From: an uncultured Lachnospiraceae bacterium
GTDB lineage: Bacteria; Bacillota; Clostridia; Lachnospirales; Lachnospiraceae
DNA length: 64,000 bases
Reading direction: 5' to 3'
NCBI GenBank assembly: GCA_910588965.1
Contig: CAJUSO010000002.1
Coordinates: forward strand, 75,340-139,339
A program made the translations under genes and the position numbers. Below are positions 26,829 through 35,142 of this stretch, piece by piece. Below the pieces are notes generated by a model, which saw nothing but the letters and a program-made list of their open reading frames with translations, was not told the DNA's origin and did no database searches. Positions within the stretch are counted from its first letter, which is position 1. Each line of letters opens with the position of its first letter.

Positions 26829-27887
26829 CTACTTCTCATCACCAGACGGCGGGTTTGCTGGCTTATCGCTTGGTTTGGCGGCCAATGCTTTCCGCCTCTT
26901 GGTCAGGTAAATTGCTGTCACTGCCAAAGCGGATGCAGCCACTGCCCCAATCCCAATATAGACGGGGAGGTATCCCATAACCGTGCCGCCCGGCTGGCTT
27001 ACGTTCATCTTGGCCAATGGCACCTCGTCATCCGGGGAATCAATATCCTCTATATCTTTTGGTAAATCCCCAGACCTCGGAACCTCCGGATCTGGAGCCG
27101 GGATAGTTTCCCCTCCAATCTGTCCTTCCTCCTCTTCCGGCTCTTCTGGTTCTACTGGTTCCTCTGGCTCTGTTGGCTCTTCTGGTTCTGCCGGCGCCTC
27201 TGGCTCTGCTGGGGCTGCTGGGGCTGCCGGCGTTGTGGGTGTGGTTGGAGCTGTTGGCGCCGTGGGTGTGGTTGGCGTTGGCGCCGCCTCGGTTACCACA
27301 GGGGTATATACAAAGGTGAATACATTCTCTGCTTCATTCGCGGAAAGGGTCTTCACCATATTCAATGCCTGCACCTGGTATCCGTCCCGATAACGGGCTG
27401 ATACATACTGCCGCTCGCCTGCGTTCCCAAAATACTGGTCGCTGGGCAGCAGCTCATTGCCTGACGCATCCTGGTAATTGACGGTGTATGCCACCATGTC
27501 GCCGCTAATCCCATAAGCCACTACATAATCCCTGTCGGATGCCACCCGAAAAGCCGGGGCTTCTGATTCAGAATTATCCCTTCCTGACCTGCGGACGCCC
27601 CTGACATAATACCTGGCGTTGGTGGATTTTGCTGCTTCCTGGGGGGTAATATATACGGTATCGCCATATTTCAATCCAGACACTACTATTTCCCCTTTGC
27701 CTGGGCTAACGGTAGCGGATTGGGAATCCACCTGGATGCCATCCTCTGTCAATTCTCCCTGGTTCCCGGCATAGAGCCGTACGGTATAAGTATACTCTTC
27801 TTCTGCTGCATACGCAGTCTGGCCAAATATCATCAGCGCCATGGACAGGACCAAAAGGCTAATGTGTATTTTTTTCAGCCATTTCAT
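26829..27887 (-). CDS. Surface protein with MucBP-like domain, Pro-rich stalk and C-terminal membrane anchor
   Basis: 352 residues from the ATG at 27887 (AGGAGGAGATAGT upstream). Signal peptide 1-28 (ending AYA-A), a beta-rich domain to about 130, a MucBP-like segment (VNYQDASGNELLPS), then a stalk of Pro-Thr-Ala repeats grading into Pro-Glu repeats (about 205-260). A PRSGD motif, an 80-residue spacer, one membrane helix and a positively charged tail follow. The tail resembles a sortase anchor in layout but lacks LPxTG. Function is probably presentation of a domain at the cell surface; the ligand is unknown. Its frame overlaps nothing, but it is tightly packed in the operon. Confidence 0.75.
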   Translation of the reverse strand: MKWLKKIHISLLVLSMALMIFGQTAYAAEEEYTYTVRLYAGNQGELTEDGIQVDSQSATVSPGKGEIVVSGLKYGDTVYITPQEAAKSTNARYYVRGVRRSGRDNSESEAPAFRVASDRDYVVAYGISGDMVAYTVNYQDASGNELLPSDQYFGNAGERQYVSARYRDGYQVQALNMVKTLSANEAENVFTFVYTPVVTEAAPTPTTPTAPTAPTTPTTPAAPAAPAEPEAPAEPEEPTEPEEPVEPEEPEEEEGQIGGETIPAPDPEVPRSGDLPKDIEDIDSPDDEVPLAKMNVSQPGGTVMGYLPVYIGIGAVAASALAVTAIYLTKRRKALAAKPSDKPANPPSGDEK

Positions 27888-27888
27888 A

Positions 27889-28734
27889 CTATCTCCTCCT
27901 TTTCCCTGTCTTTTCCGCTGCATCCTGGCCTGACGCTTCCGCCGCGGCAGGACTGATGGCAGCCTCGCCCTCCTGTTCCTTATGGAACCGCAGGACGGCA
28001 AAAACCAACAGCAGCAGGCCGGAGCCCAGCATCAATACCACATACCGCATAATCTCCGTTTCATCGCCGGTCCTTACCACGGAACGCCCGCCAAATCCCC
28101 CTGGCGTGGTACGTGTACCCGTATCCACCAATTCCGTGGCAAAATCCATCTGCAGCCTCGCATAAGTATTCTGGTAATTATTCACCAAAGTCTCGCCGTC
28201 CAAGGCCACCTTCAGCTTCACGACGCCTGTAGCGTCTTTGCCCATACGGTCCAAATAGAAATAATTCTCAAGGGTCTTAGTGGCTCCATGGAGGCCTACG
28301 CCGTTAATCTTCCCATCCCCGCCGAATTTCTGGCTGGAATACAGGGTCGTGGTCTCTCCTGCCGTGTCTGTATAAGTCAGCAGGTAGTCATAGGCGCCGC
28401 CTGCCGCATTGCCTGCATCCTCCAAGGTTTCAAGCACTTTATTTTTCATGTACCAGTCTGCCTGGCCGTCAAAATCATTTTTCAGCGTAATTGTCAGTTC
28501 CACGGAATCCCCGGGCTGCATGGCATTAATCTCATCCCCAATATTGGCTGTTGAGAAGTTACTGTCCATGCCCCTGCCGTTAAAGGACACCTGCCAGCCG
28601 GCCTGCCCCTGCCTGTCATCGGCGGACACCGCCATAGGAGGGATGAAAAGCAAAAATGCCGCCAGCCCGATGCTTACTGCCCTTTTGATTTTACCTGGCA
28701 TACGCATACATGGTTTTTTTATTTTTCTCTCCAT
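27889..28734 (-). CDS. Membrane-anchored surface protein with atypical VVRTGD anchor
   Basis: 281 residues from the ATG at 28734 (GGGGGAAGAG upstream; the frame runs 13 codons further). An N-terminal signal peptide ends near VSADD, followed by a beta-rich ectodomain of about 165 residues with NIGDEINAMQPGDSVELTITLKN-type repeats seen in TasA-associated and DUF-type matrix proteins. The end has the layout of a sorting signal: VVRTGDETE, a hydrophobic helix, then RFHKEQ. The motif is not canonical LPxTG. It may be an anchor for the TasA-like fibre, by analogy with TapA; this is inference from position. Confidence 0.72.
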   Translation of the reverse strand: MERKIKKPCMRMPGKIKRAVSIGLAAFLLFIPPMAVSADDRQGQAGWQVSFNGRGMDSNFSTANIGDEINAMQPGDSVELTITLKNDFDGQADWYMKNKVLETLEDAGNAAGGAYDYLLTYTDTAGETTTLYSSQKFGGDGKINGVGLHGATKTLENYFYLDRMGKDATGVVKLKVALDGETLVNNYQNTYARLQMDFATELVDTGTRTTPGGFGGRSVVRTGDETEIMRYVVLMLGSGLLLLVFAVLRFHKEQEGEAAISPAAAEASGQDAAEKTGKRRR

Positions 28735-28747
28735 TCTCTTCCCCCCC

Positions 28748-29497
28748 TTACAGAATCCCAAGCTTTGCCGCATCTACGCCCCATGCGCTTTTTATGGCGT
28801 CCTGGGCGTTATGGGTCTGCACGGCGTCCACTTCCACATCCACATGGAACTCCACGCCGTCATACTTATATGTGGTGGTAATGACATTCCCTTTTGTCTC
28901 TATCTTCGCCTCTGCGGCCACTTCGCCGTCGATGCGTATGGTATCTGCAAAGGCTGCCGATTCTTTGCCAGAAGGCAGGATCCCTTTATAATACAGTTCC
29001 ATGCATTCTGCAGAGGTATCCGGGTTCTTCACCCATTTTTCCTGGTTCACCAGGTTCAGGTCTATCAAATCCGGGGAGAGGGTGGTGACCTTTGCCCCAT
29101 CCTTCACCCAATATTTGTAAATACGGACCCTGACATACTCATCAATGCTCCCGCTGTTTAAAACCGTGAGCTTTTCCTCATATTTCTTGTTTAGGGCAAG
29201 CTTCTCGCCTTCTTCCAGCATATTTTTAAGCAGTGCGCCGCTGGTAGATTTGCCCCCTTTATTGGTGCTTACTTTCCATTCATCCTTATCATAATCCCGG
29301 CTGCTGACGGTCTGGCCGTTTTCCAAGAGGCTTACGCCAATCTGGGAAACAGTGATTTCAGCCGTGTAATTCTCACTGTAATAATTCAGCGCTGCCCGGG
29401 TGCTCCCTATGGTGCTCCCCAACAGCAGCAGTACGGCCGCTGCAAGCAGCAGGTATGTGATTTTCCTATCCCTTGAGGCTTTCTTTTTCTTATCCAT
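28748..29497 (-). CDS. TasA/CalY-like fibre protein with SipW-type signal peptide (2)
   Basis: 249 residues from the ATG at 29497, which overlaps the upstream stop by one base (TGATG). The signal peptide has the SipW-cognate form: a Lys-rich start, a long hydrophobic core, then GSTIGSTRAALNYYSENY, compared with xxAYFxxxxxxxxN in TasA-type proteins. The mature part is a beta-sandwich-like sequence with KLTVLNSGSIDEYVRVRIYKYW, matching the TasA/camelysin pattern of an N-terminal strand followed by a stretch about non-canonical residues with xYVRVRI. Likely a matrix-fibre subunit or its accessory protein (TapA-like). Confidence 0.78.
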   Translation of the reverse strand: MDKKKKASRDRKITYLLLAAAVLLLLGSTIGSTRAALNYYSENYTAEITVSQIGVSLLENGQTVSSRDYDKDEWKVSTNKGGKSTSGALLKNMLEEGEKLALNKKYEEKLTVLNSGSIDEYVRVRIYKYWVKDGAKVTTLSPDLIDLNLVNQEKWVKNPDTSAECMELYYKGILPSGKESAAFADTIRIDGEVAAEAKIETKGNVITTTYKYDGVEFHVDVEVDAVQTHNAQDAIKSAWGVDAAKLGIL

Positions 29498-30051
29498 CAA
29501 TCACGGGCCTCCTCTCCCTGGCCGCCATCGGCTTCCCGGTAATCTGAATAGACCGTGTTCCAGTCTGCCGTGGGGTTCCCTGCATCGTCGTAAATCACAG
29601 GCGTGCATTCCTGGATGACCACCACATTGAAGCTGTCCCTGTCATAATCTTCTGGCAGGCCGCCAATCTCCACGTCCAGAACTTCCGTGCTGGCCCCGGC
29701 TGGAAGGATGGCGCCATAGTACCAATAGCCGTCCTCTTCGGAATAAGACCACAGGTTGCCTGCCTCGCTCTTATCCGTATAAGATATCTTCAGCTGACCC
29801 CCATGGAATACCTTCACCCTGACATAACAGTCATTCATCTGGGACGTATTGGTAATCGTCACATGCTTTGTCATAGCGCTGACATCTTCATGGATTTCCG
29901 TCTGGGAACCCATATGCACCACTTGGCTGCCCCCTGCGGACACATAGGTGGTAAAATAGGCCAAAGAGCCTGGCAGCGCCATAGACCCTACCATGCACAG
30001 AGCCGCAGCGGATGCAATCCATACTTTTTTATAGCTTTCCATCTTCTTCAT
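29497..30051 (-). CDS. TasA/CalY-like fibre protein with SipW-type signal peptide (1)
   Basis: 184 residues. The signal peptide ends in ALPGSLAYFTTYVSAGG, close to the SipW-cognate consensus found in TasA and camelysin. The mature part holds HVTITNTSQMNDCYVRVKVFH, the same TN(T/S)...YVRV pattern as the next gene, and ends in a charged tail without an anchor. TasA-type proteins self-assemble by donor-strand exchange into biofilm fibres. The SipW-type peptidase needed to process it is encoded at the end of the operon. An ATG three codons in is an alternative start. Subfamily assignment rests on the signal peptide and the YVRV pattern. Confidence 0.8.
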   Translation of the reverse strand: MKKMESYKKVWIASAAALCMVGSMALPGSLAYFTTYVSAGGSQVVHMGSQTEIHEDVSAMTKHVTITNTSQMNDCYVRVKVFHGGQLKISYTDKSEAGNLWSYSEEDGYWYYGAILPAGASTEVLDVEIGGLPEDYDRDSFNVVVIQECTPVIYDDAGNPTADWNTVYSDYREADGGQGEEARD

Positions 30052-30069
30052 CTCTGTCGCAGCTCCTTT

Positions 30070-31134
30070 CTATTCCTCCAGCGGCGTGGTGGGGTTCTCC
30101 CACTCCCATCCGCCCTCTCCATCTGATTCAAAGTGGTTGGTTACGCCATAGCCGCCCCGGTTCCCGCCGTCATAGCGGTTGCGGAAAGCCACGGACGCCT
30201 CTTCTGCCGCTCCCGCGCTGACTGCCGCTTCAGACCAAATTAATGCGGTGTCCTTATCTGGGCCGTCTATGGTATAGCTAGCGCCAGAATAGACCTCCGT
30301 GACCGTTACGGTTAACCCAGCCGGGATATCCTCTAAAGTAACCGTCTCGCTCCCTGCCACTGAAAACGTCATGCTCTCCACTTCTTCATATTCTGTCACG
30401 CCAAATTTGTTCACCCCTACGATATGGAACACAAAAGTGGCCTGCCCCAAGGTCTCATTGAAATCCTGCAGGGTCTTGACAATGTTCAGCCTGCCCAGCT
30501 GGGGCGTAGCGTCTGCTTTCAGCCCGATGGTAGTGTCGTAGACCCATTCGTCGCTCCCAGATCCAGCCAAAGTATAATCACTGCTGGGAAGCGCCGTCAG
30601 GTATGGGGTAAAATGGTACTGTACCGTATAATCCGGATTGTAAACCTCCCCGGCCACCACTAGGAACAGCCCTGGCGTAAGCCCGGAAACTGTTCCCTGG
30701 GCGGGCTGGTCGCTGCCTGCCTCTGCCTGGACCTCTACTTCCCCGGCAGCTTCCGGCTCCGCGTCCCTGCGGATAGCCTCTGCCTGCTGGGCCAGCTCCT
30801 GCCAGTCGGTGGCTGTCACTTCTGCAGGTTTTTGGGAAATCTTGCCGAAATCCATTTCCCCAAAGGGTTCCACCGGCGTAAAATCCTGCCCTGTCACACC
30901 CACGTCCGCTACCCGGTATACAGATACCGGAATGGACATCTTGTTAAAATCTTCCAGGTATGCATCATTGCCCCCGGCTTCCGCCCCAATGTCCACAGAT
31001 ACCGTAAGGCTGCATGCATGGCCCACATCAATCCCTTTCGCTGCCTGCGTCTGCAAAAGCCCCAGGAAAGGCAACACCAACAATGCCGCCAGAGCCAATG
31101 CGTATCCTTTTGTCCGTCTTTTACTCATTTTCAA
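30070..31134 (-). CDS. Secreted Cna/pilin-like protein without sorting signal
   Basis: 354 residues. The TTG at 31134 has AAGGAGG at ideal spacing and overlaps the upstream sortase stop; an ATG two codons later (31128) is the alternative. Signal peptide to about residue 32 (ending QTQA-A), an N-terminal pilin-like domain with VSVYRVADVG and LTPGLFLVVAGEVY (a pattern also seen in the major pilin upstream), then a Cna_B/DUF5979-like domain (LNIVKTLQDFNETLGQATFVFHI, with a VTEVYSGASYTI E-box). There is no LPxTG or membrane anchor; it ends in NPTTPLEE. It could be a minor subunit joined non-covalently or by an unusual route. Confidence 0.75.
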   Translation of the reverse strand: MKMSKRRTKGYALALAALLVLPFLGLLQTQAAKGIDVGHACSLTVSVDIGAEAGGNDAYLEDFNKMSIPVSVYRVADVGVTGQDFTPVEPFGEMDFGKISQKPAEVTATDWQELAQQAEAIRRDAEPEAAGEVEVQAEAGSDQPAQGTVSGLTPGLFLVVAGEVYNPDYTVQYHFTPYLTALPSSDYTLAGSGSDEWVYDTTIGLKADATPQLGRLNIVKTLQDFNETLGQATFVFHIVGVNKFGVTEYEEVESMTFSVAGSETVTLEDIPAGLTVTVTEVYSGASYTIDGPDKDTALIWSEAAVSAGAAEEASVAFRNRYDGGNRGGYGVTNHFESDGEGGWEWENPTTPLEE

Positions 31135-32057
31135 CTCTTTCCCTCCTTACGGTTTTGTGAATCTGCTGATACTTCTGGTTCCACATCCTTTTCCCTCTGC
31201 TTCCCTTTCTTGCCGCCAATCAAGCGCCGCAGGATTAGGATGGCCAGGATTGTTACCCCAAGGCCTAGCAGCAGGTAGAGCATGTAGTAATTCTGGATGG
31301 CCTGCACCATGGAATCTACCGGCGTAGTTTCCAGTCCGCCATCATATGGGACTCTATGGCCGCGCACCAGCAGGCGGTGGCTGTTCACCCCATAGGGCGT
31401 ACAGGTGAATAAGGTCACCTGATCCTGCCCCTCTTCTATCTTCAAGGCTTCTGTCAATGCCTCAAAATCATCTTTCTCCACCATCGGGAGCACCCGGTCT
31501 ACTTCATAGGCCATATCCTCATTTAGGATATGCAGGTAAAACCTGTCGCCCCGCTCCAGCTGGTCAATATCTGTAAACAGCTTGGCGCTTGGCAGCCCGC
31601 GGTGAGCCGACAGCACGGTGTGGTTCCCCCCGCCCCCAATAGGGAGCTTGGTGCCGTTCATATGCCCTACGCCTGTATCCAGTACATCCTCAGATGTCCC
31701 ATGATAGATGGATAACTTTATATTTATTTTTGGAATTGCCACATACCCCATAATGCCGTCCCCGGAAATGTTGAGCACCCTCCAGTACTCTGTATCCTGG
31801 ATATTCTGCGCATCACCGATGCCAAATACATCAGAGAGTATGCTGTTGTCTTCAAAAGTCTGGTTATAATCCCTGGCTGCTGCCCATACTTCCTCGAAAT
31901 CTTCCTCTGTCAGCTGGCTCACCGCTGCATCGTAGCTGGAAATCAGCCTGGACTGGCGGTAAGTATTCCACTGGTCAGAGACCGTGGGATATGCAAGGAT
32001 CCCAAAGCCCGCGAGGAACAAAAGCCCAAATAAAAAAGATGCTATTTTCCTTCCCAT
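31131..32057 (-). CDS. Class C sortase, second copy (pilin polymerase)
   Basis: 308 residues from the ATG at 32057 (AAGGGGAG upstream), overlapping the first sortase gene by 16 bases. N-terminal membrane helix (about 5-25), catalytic His152 (LSAHRGLPS), Cys219 (LFTCTPYG) and Arg228 (NSHRLL), then a second membrane helix (about 255-275). Class C sortases link pilin subunits through isopeptide bonds between LPxTG and a Lys of the next subunit. It is about 45-50 percent like the first sortase by eye; having two suggests different substrates, for example shaft and tip. Confidence 0.94.
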   Translation of the reverse strand: MGRKIASFLFGLLFLAGFGILAYPTVSDQWNTYRQSRLISSYDAAVSQLTEEDFEEVWAAARDYNQTFEDNSILSDVFGIGDAQNIQDTEYWRVLNISGDGIMGYVAIPKINIKLSIYHGTSEDVLDTGVGHMNGTKLPIGGGGNHTVLSAHRGLPSAKLFTDIDQLERGDRFYLHILNEDMAYEVDRVLPMVEKDDFEALTEALKIEEGQDQVTLFTCTPYGVNSHRLLVRGHRVPYDGGLETTPVDSMVQAIQNYYMLYLLLGLGVTILAILILRRLIGGKKGKQREKDVEPEVSADSQNRKEGKS

Positions 32058-33250
32058 GGCTGCTCCCCTTCTTGTGCCCAATCTTCTGTTAGCTGCCCTT
32101 CCAATGACCAATCTTCTTCCAACGGCTGCCCTTTGGGCGCCCAATCTTCTGCCTCCTGGCCTAGGGACATCTGCCCTGCGTGTTCTGCTGCAGCACCTTT
32201 CCCTGCCTCTTGGCTGTCTGGTGTTTTGCTGCCTTCCTGGATGTTTGGCGGATCCTCTTCCGTCTGGTTTCTACCTTCTAGGGTGCTTGGCGGCTCCTCT
32301 TCTGCCTGGCTTTTACCTTCCTGGGCACTTGGCGGCCTCTCTTCCATCTGGTTTCCACCTTCCTGGGTGCCTGGCTTTTGCCCTTCGGGCTGTTGGGAAG
32401 GCTTTGCCTTTCGCTTCTTTTCCCTTCTATATAGGAAGAAACTGAAAATTGCTGTCACCAATATCCCTACAACGACCCATAGCAAATAATTGGTATGGAG
32501 GCTCATATTGCTTAACGGAATCTTTTCATCTGCAAAATCTGCTTCCTCATAAGGCACCCTGTGCCCCCGCACCAGAAGCCGGTGGCTGTTTACCCCATAG
32601 GGCGTACAGGTCAGCAGGGTCACGAAATCCATCCCGTCTTCCACCGCCAAATCCTGGGTGTCCTCTGGTTTTACCACAGAAATCTTATCAATCTCATAGG
32701 AAAGCGTATCTTCCAGGACATGCAGGAGGAAATGGTCTCCCTCCTCCATCTTATCCAAATCGGTGAATAATGCCGCGCTTGGCAGCCCCCTATGGGCGGA
32801 AATCACCGCATGGGTATCAGCGCCCCCTATAGGAAGGGAACTCCCTTCCAGATGGCCTGCCGCCGTTTCTAACACTTCCTCCTCTGTGGTGTGGAAAATA
32901 GGGATTTTAATATTAATCTTTGGTATCTCTACCGTCCCCATCACACCGTTTTCAGCGACATTCAAGCAGGACATATAAGACGCGTCCCCTTCCGGTCCCT
33001 GCACATCGGCAAAGGAATCCGGCAGGATGCTGGGAAGGAGGGCACGGTTATAATCCTCTGCCAACTTCCGCTCCGCCTCATAATCAATGGCTCCGGCAGC
33101 TTCTTTCTCTGCCACTATCTGGTCATAATTGCTGATTAACCTTTTCTGCCTGTAATTATTCCATTCATTTGCAACCAATGGATACAGCAGCAAGGACAGG
33201 CCGGCTAAAAATAAAATGGATATTAATATTTTACTTGCTATTTTCTTCAT
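32042..33250 (-). CDS. Class C sortase with long repetitive cytoplasmic tail
   Basis: 402 residues, GGAG seven bases before the ATG. N-terminal helix (4-25), catalytic His153, Cys215 (LLTCTPYG) and Arg224, second membrane helix (255-274). Residues 280-402 are an acidic Gln/Glu/Pro-rich tail with repeats of the kind EGxxQxEExPPS and later EDWxxEGQ. Typical class C sortases end soon after the second helix, so the tail is exceptional. If topology is normal (both helices with the catalytic domain outside), the tail faces the cytoplasm. It is encoded next to the major pilin and is its most likely polymerase. Confidence 0.93.
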   Translation of the reverse strand: MKKIASKILISILFLAGLSLLLYPLVANEWNNYRQKRLISNYDQIVAEKEAAGAIDYEAERKLAEDYNRALLPSILPDSFADVQGPEGDASYMSCLNVAENGVMGTVEIPKINIKIPIFHTTEEEVLETAAGHLEGSSLPIGGADTHAVISAHRGLPSAALFTDLDKMEEGDHFLLHVLEDTLSYEIDKISVVKPEDTQDLAVEDGMDFVTLLTCTPYGVNSHRLLVRGHRVPYEEADFADEKIPLSNMSLHTNYLLWVVVGILVTAIFSFFLYRREKKRKAKPSQQPEGQKPGTQEGGNQMEERPPSAQEGKSQAEEEPPSTLEGRNQTEEDPPNIQEGSKTPDSQEAGKGAAAEHAGQMSLGQEAEDWAPKGQPLEEDWSLEGQLTEDWAQEGEQPWEGK

Positions 33251-33316
33251 CCGGGCTCTCCTTGTTGTTGTATTGCTGGCATTCCTATCTATGTAACCTA
33301 CCTCTGTTTTTTGTTA

Positions 33317-33345
33317 TTCCGGGGCAGTACATCCCTGCCCCGGAA
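33317..33345 (-). other. Stem-loop after the major pilin gene
   Basis: An 11-bp perfect stem TTCCGGGGCAG/CTGCCCCGGAA with a 7-base loop, about 34 bases after the pilin stop. No T run follows on either strand, so it is more likely an mRNA-processing or 3-prime-protecting structure than a full terminator. Confidence 0.7.
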
Positions 33346-33378
33346 CATCATCCATCTACAGACTTGCTTATACTTTTC

Positions 33379-35019
33379 TTATTTTGCAGCTTTCCTGCGG
33401 CTTGCAAAGAATAACCCTGCTGCAACTACCATAATCAGGCATCCGCCGATAGTGAAGATTGTTGTACCGATACCACCCGTTGATGGCAGGGAAGAAAGCT
33501 TTGTATTCTTAATCTCATGGGTATCAGAAGGACCATCCCCATGTCCTGGCGTACAGTTAATATCTGTTACTTTGCCCTTCTCATTTGCATCATAGGTTGC
33601 TGTATAGGTTGAAGTATTCTCATTGTTGACCTTAATGGTATAACTATTTAATGTCCCGTCTTCATTATATGTTGCGGTTATCTCTACAGGAATCTTAGTA
33701 TCATTTAAGGAATATCCTTCAGGAGCTTTTGTCTCCTGGAGCGTATATGTGCCTGCGTCAAGCCCTGTAAAGGACAGATAACCATTTTCATCTGAAACAG
33801 TGGTATATGCCTTGCCATCTGCTCTTGTCAAGGTAAATTCTGCGCCTGGAAGTGTTGTAGTTTCTACTTCTTCACCAGAATCTAATATTATCTTCCTAAC
33901 CTCACCTGTCTTTAACAGTTCCTCTGTGAACTTGTTCCATGCAGAACCATCGCTTCCGAAAAGATTTGCATCAATACCAAATGTGTAAGTATATGTTTTG
34001 TCTTCAATCTCGTTGGTCTCACCGCTAGGATCGTTGGTGTACTCTAATTTAACAGTATTTGTATTTGCATCAAAGTTCAGGCCGGCATCTTCGCCTAATA
34101 CAGCGTCATATGTTACAACTACTTCTTCCCCGCTATGAGCAAGTGCATAAGCAGATGCAAAGGAAATTTCGAAACTCTTCTTATCATCAGCTGGCGTAAA
34201 GGTAAAAGTATCCTTACTAGCTTCAACTACAACGCCATCAACTGTTACAACAAGATTTACAGGATCTGCTAATGTCAGGCCTTTTCCCATTGTATCTGTG
34301 ATTTTTACCATTACTTCTGTATAACTCTTGCTGTAAGAAGGAATCTTTGTATCAATTTCAAAGTTAACAGTATCGCCGATTGCTACGTCATTTCCGCTTT
34401 CATTCCCATCGCTTGTATCTTTTCCTGTGCTGCCGGTAATTTTCTTGTCGATTGTCGGCTGCTCAGACTTTGCGTATGCAGGAGTTGAATTAAGGCTCCA
34501 GTTAGTATCTGCGTCTACAGTGCCATTCACCAATGTGTTATTATCACCACTTCCTTCCACGCTGTAATAAATACCAACCAGCATTGGGTTATAAACTTCC
34601 TGGATAGCAGAACCTTCTACTACTACTACCCAGTAACCAGCGCCAAGCTGAGCCGTATATGTGGTTAACCCTGTAGCCCCTTCTGGTGCGCTAAGTGTTT
34701 CCTTTGTTAATGTAGCCAATAAAGTTTTATTAGCTGCAATACCTGTTACTTCATCAGAAGTAGGCTCTAAAATATTTGCAAGCGTCACACCTTCAGCTGC
34801 CTTATAGCCAAGAAAACCTTTGTCATTGTAAGTAGGTTCTACGATTCTGTAAGCTGTTACCGTCGCCCCTGCTTCTACATTGCTAACAGTTGCCGTTGCC
34901 TTATCTCCTTCAGTAGGTTTCGTTGGTGTTGGTGTACTTGTTGCAAACGCCGTTACGGACATTCCCAGTACCATTGCCAATGTTAATAACATTGCGAATA
35001 ATTTCTTCATCTTTTTCAT
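33379..35019 (-). CDS. Major pilin, isopeptide-forming, LPSTG-anchored
   Basis: 546 residues, GGAG seven bases before the ATG. Signal peptide 1-27, an N-terminal domain (to about 175) with TAYRIVEPTYND, a likely pilin-motif Lys184 in AYAKSEQPTIDKKI, a middle isopeptide domain, a C-terminal Cna_B domain with E-box TYTLQETKAPEGYSL, then LPSTGG at 511, a hydrophobic helix and RRKAAK. This is the SpaH/EbpB/FimP family plan. The shaft is built when a class C sortase joins the LPSTG threonine to the pilin Lys. Hairpins lie both before and after the gene, consistent with higher expression than its neighbours. Confidence 0.94.
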   Translation of the reverse strand: MKKMKKLFAMLLTLAMVLGMSVTAFATSTPTPTKPTEGDKATATVSNVEAGATVTAYRIVEPTYNDKGFLGYKAAEGVTLANILEPTSDEVTGIAANKTLLATLTKETLSAPEGATGLTTYTAQLGAGYWVVVVEGSAIQEVYNPMLVGIYYSVEGSGDNNTLVNGTVDADTNWSLNSTPAYAKSEQPTIDKKITGSTGKDTSDGNESGNDVAIGDTVNFEIDTKIPSYSKSYTEVMVKITDTMGKGLTLADPVNLVVTVDGVVVEASKDTFTFTPADDKKSFEISFASAYALAHSGEEVVVTYDAVLGEDAGLNFDANTNTVKLEYTNDPSGETNEIEDKTYTYTFGIDANLFGSDGSAWNKFTEELLKTGEVRKIILDSGEEVETTTLPGAEFTLTRADGKAYTTVSDENGYLSFTGLDAGTYTLQETKAPEGYSLNDTKIPVEITATYNEDGTLNSYTIKVNNENTSTYTATYDANEKGKVTDINCTPGHGDGPSDTHEIKNTKLSSLPSTGGIGTTIFTIGGCLIMVVAAGLFFASRRKAAK

Positions 35020-35056
35020 CCTTTTTCTCCTTTTTTGATTATGATGTTAAGGTTGC

Positions 35057-35098
35057 GTGTGCTATGCACACAGTTTCCGCCAGTGCATGTTATGCACT
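35057..35098 (-). other. Pair of perfect stem-loops before the major pilin
   Basis: Two small perfect hairpins in the 123-base gap between adhesin and pilin genes: GTGTGC-TAT-GCACAC at 35057-35071 and AGTGCAT-GTT-ATGCACT at 35082-35098. Their loops are similar (TAT, GTT). No T run follows on the minus strand, so they look like processing or stability elements. Confidence 0.72.
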
Positions 35099-35142
35099 TA
35101 TTTTTGTGCGGTGTAAGGACCGCCAAAAAGCTGTTTCATATA

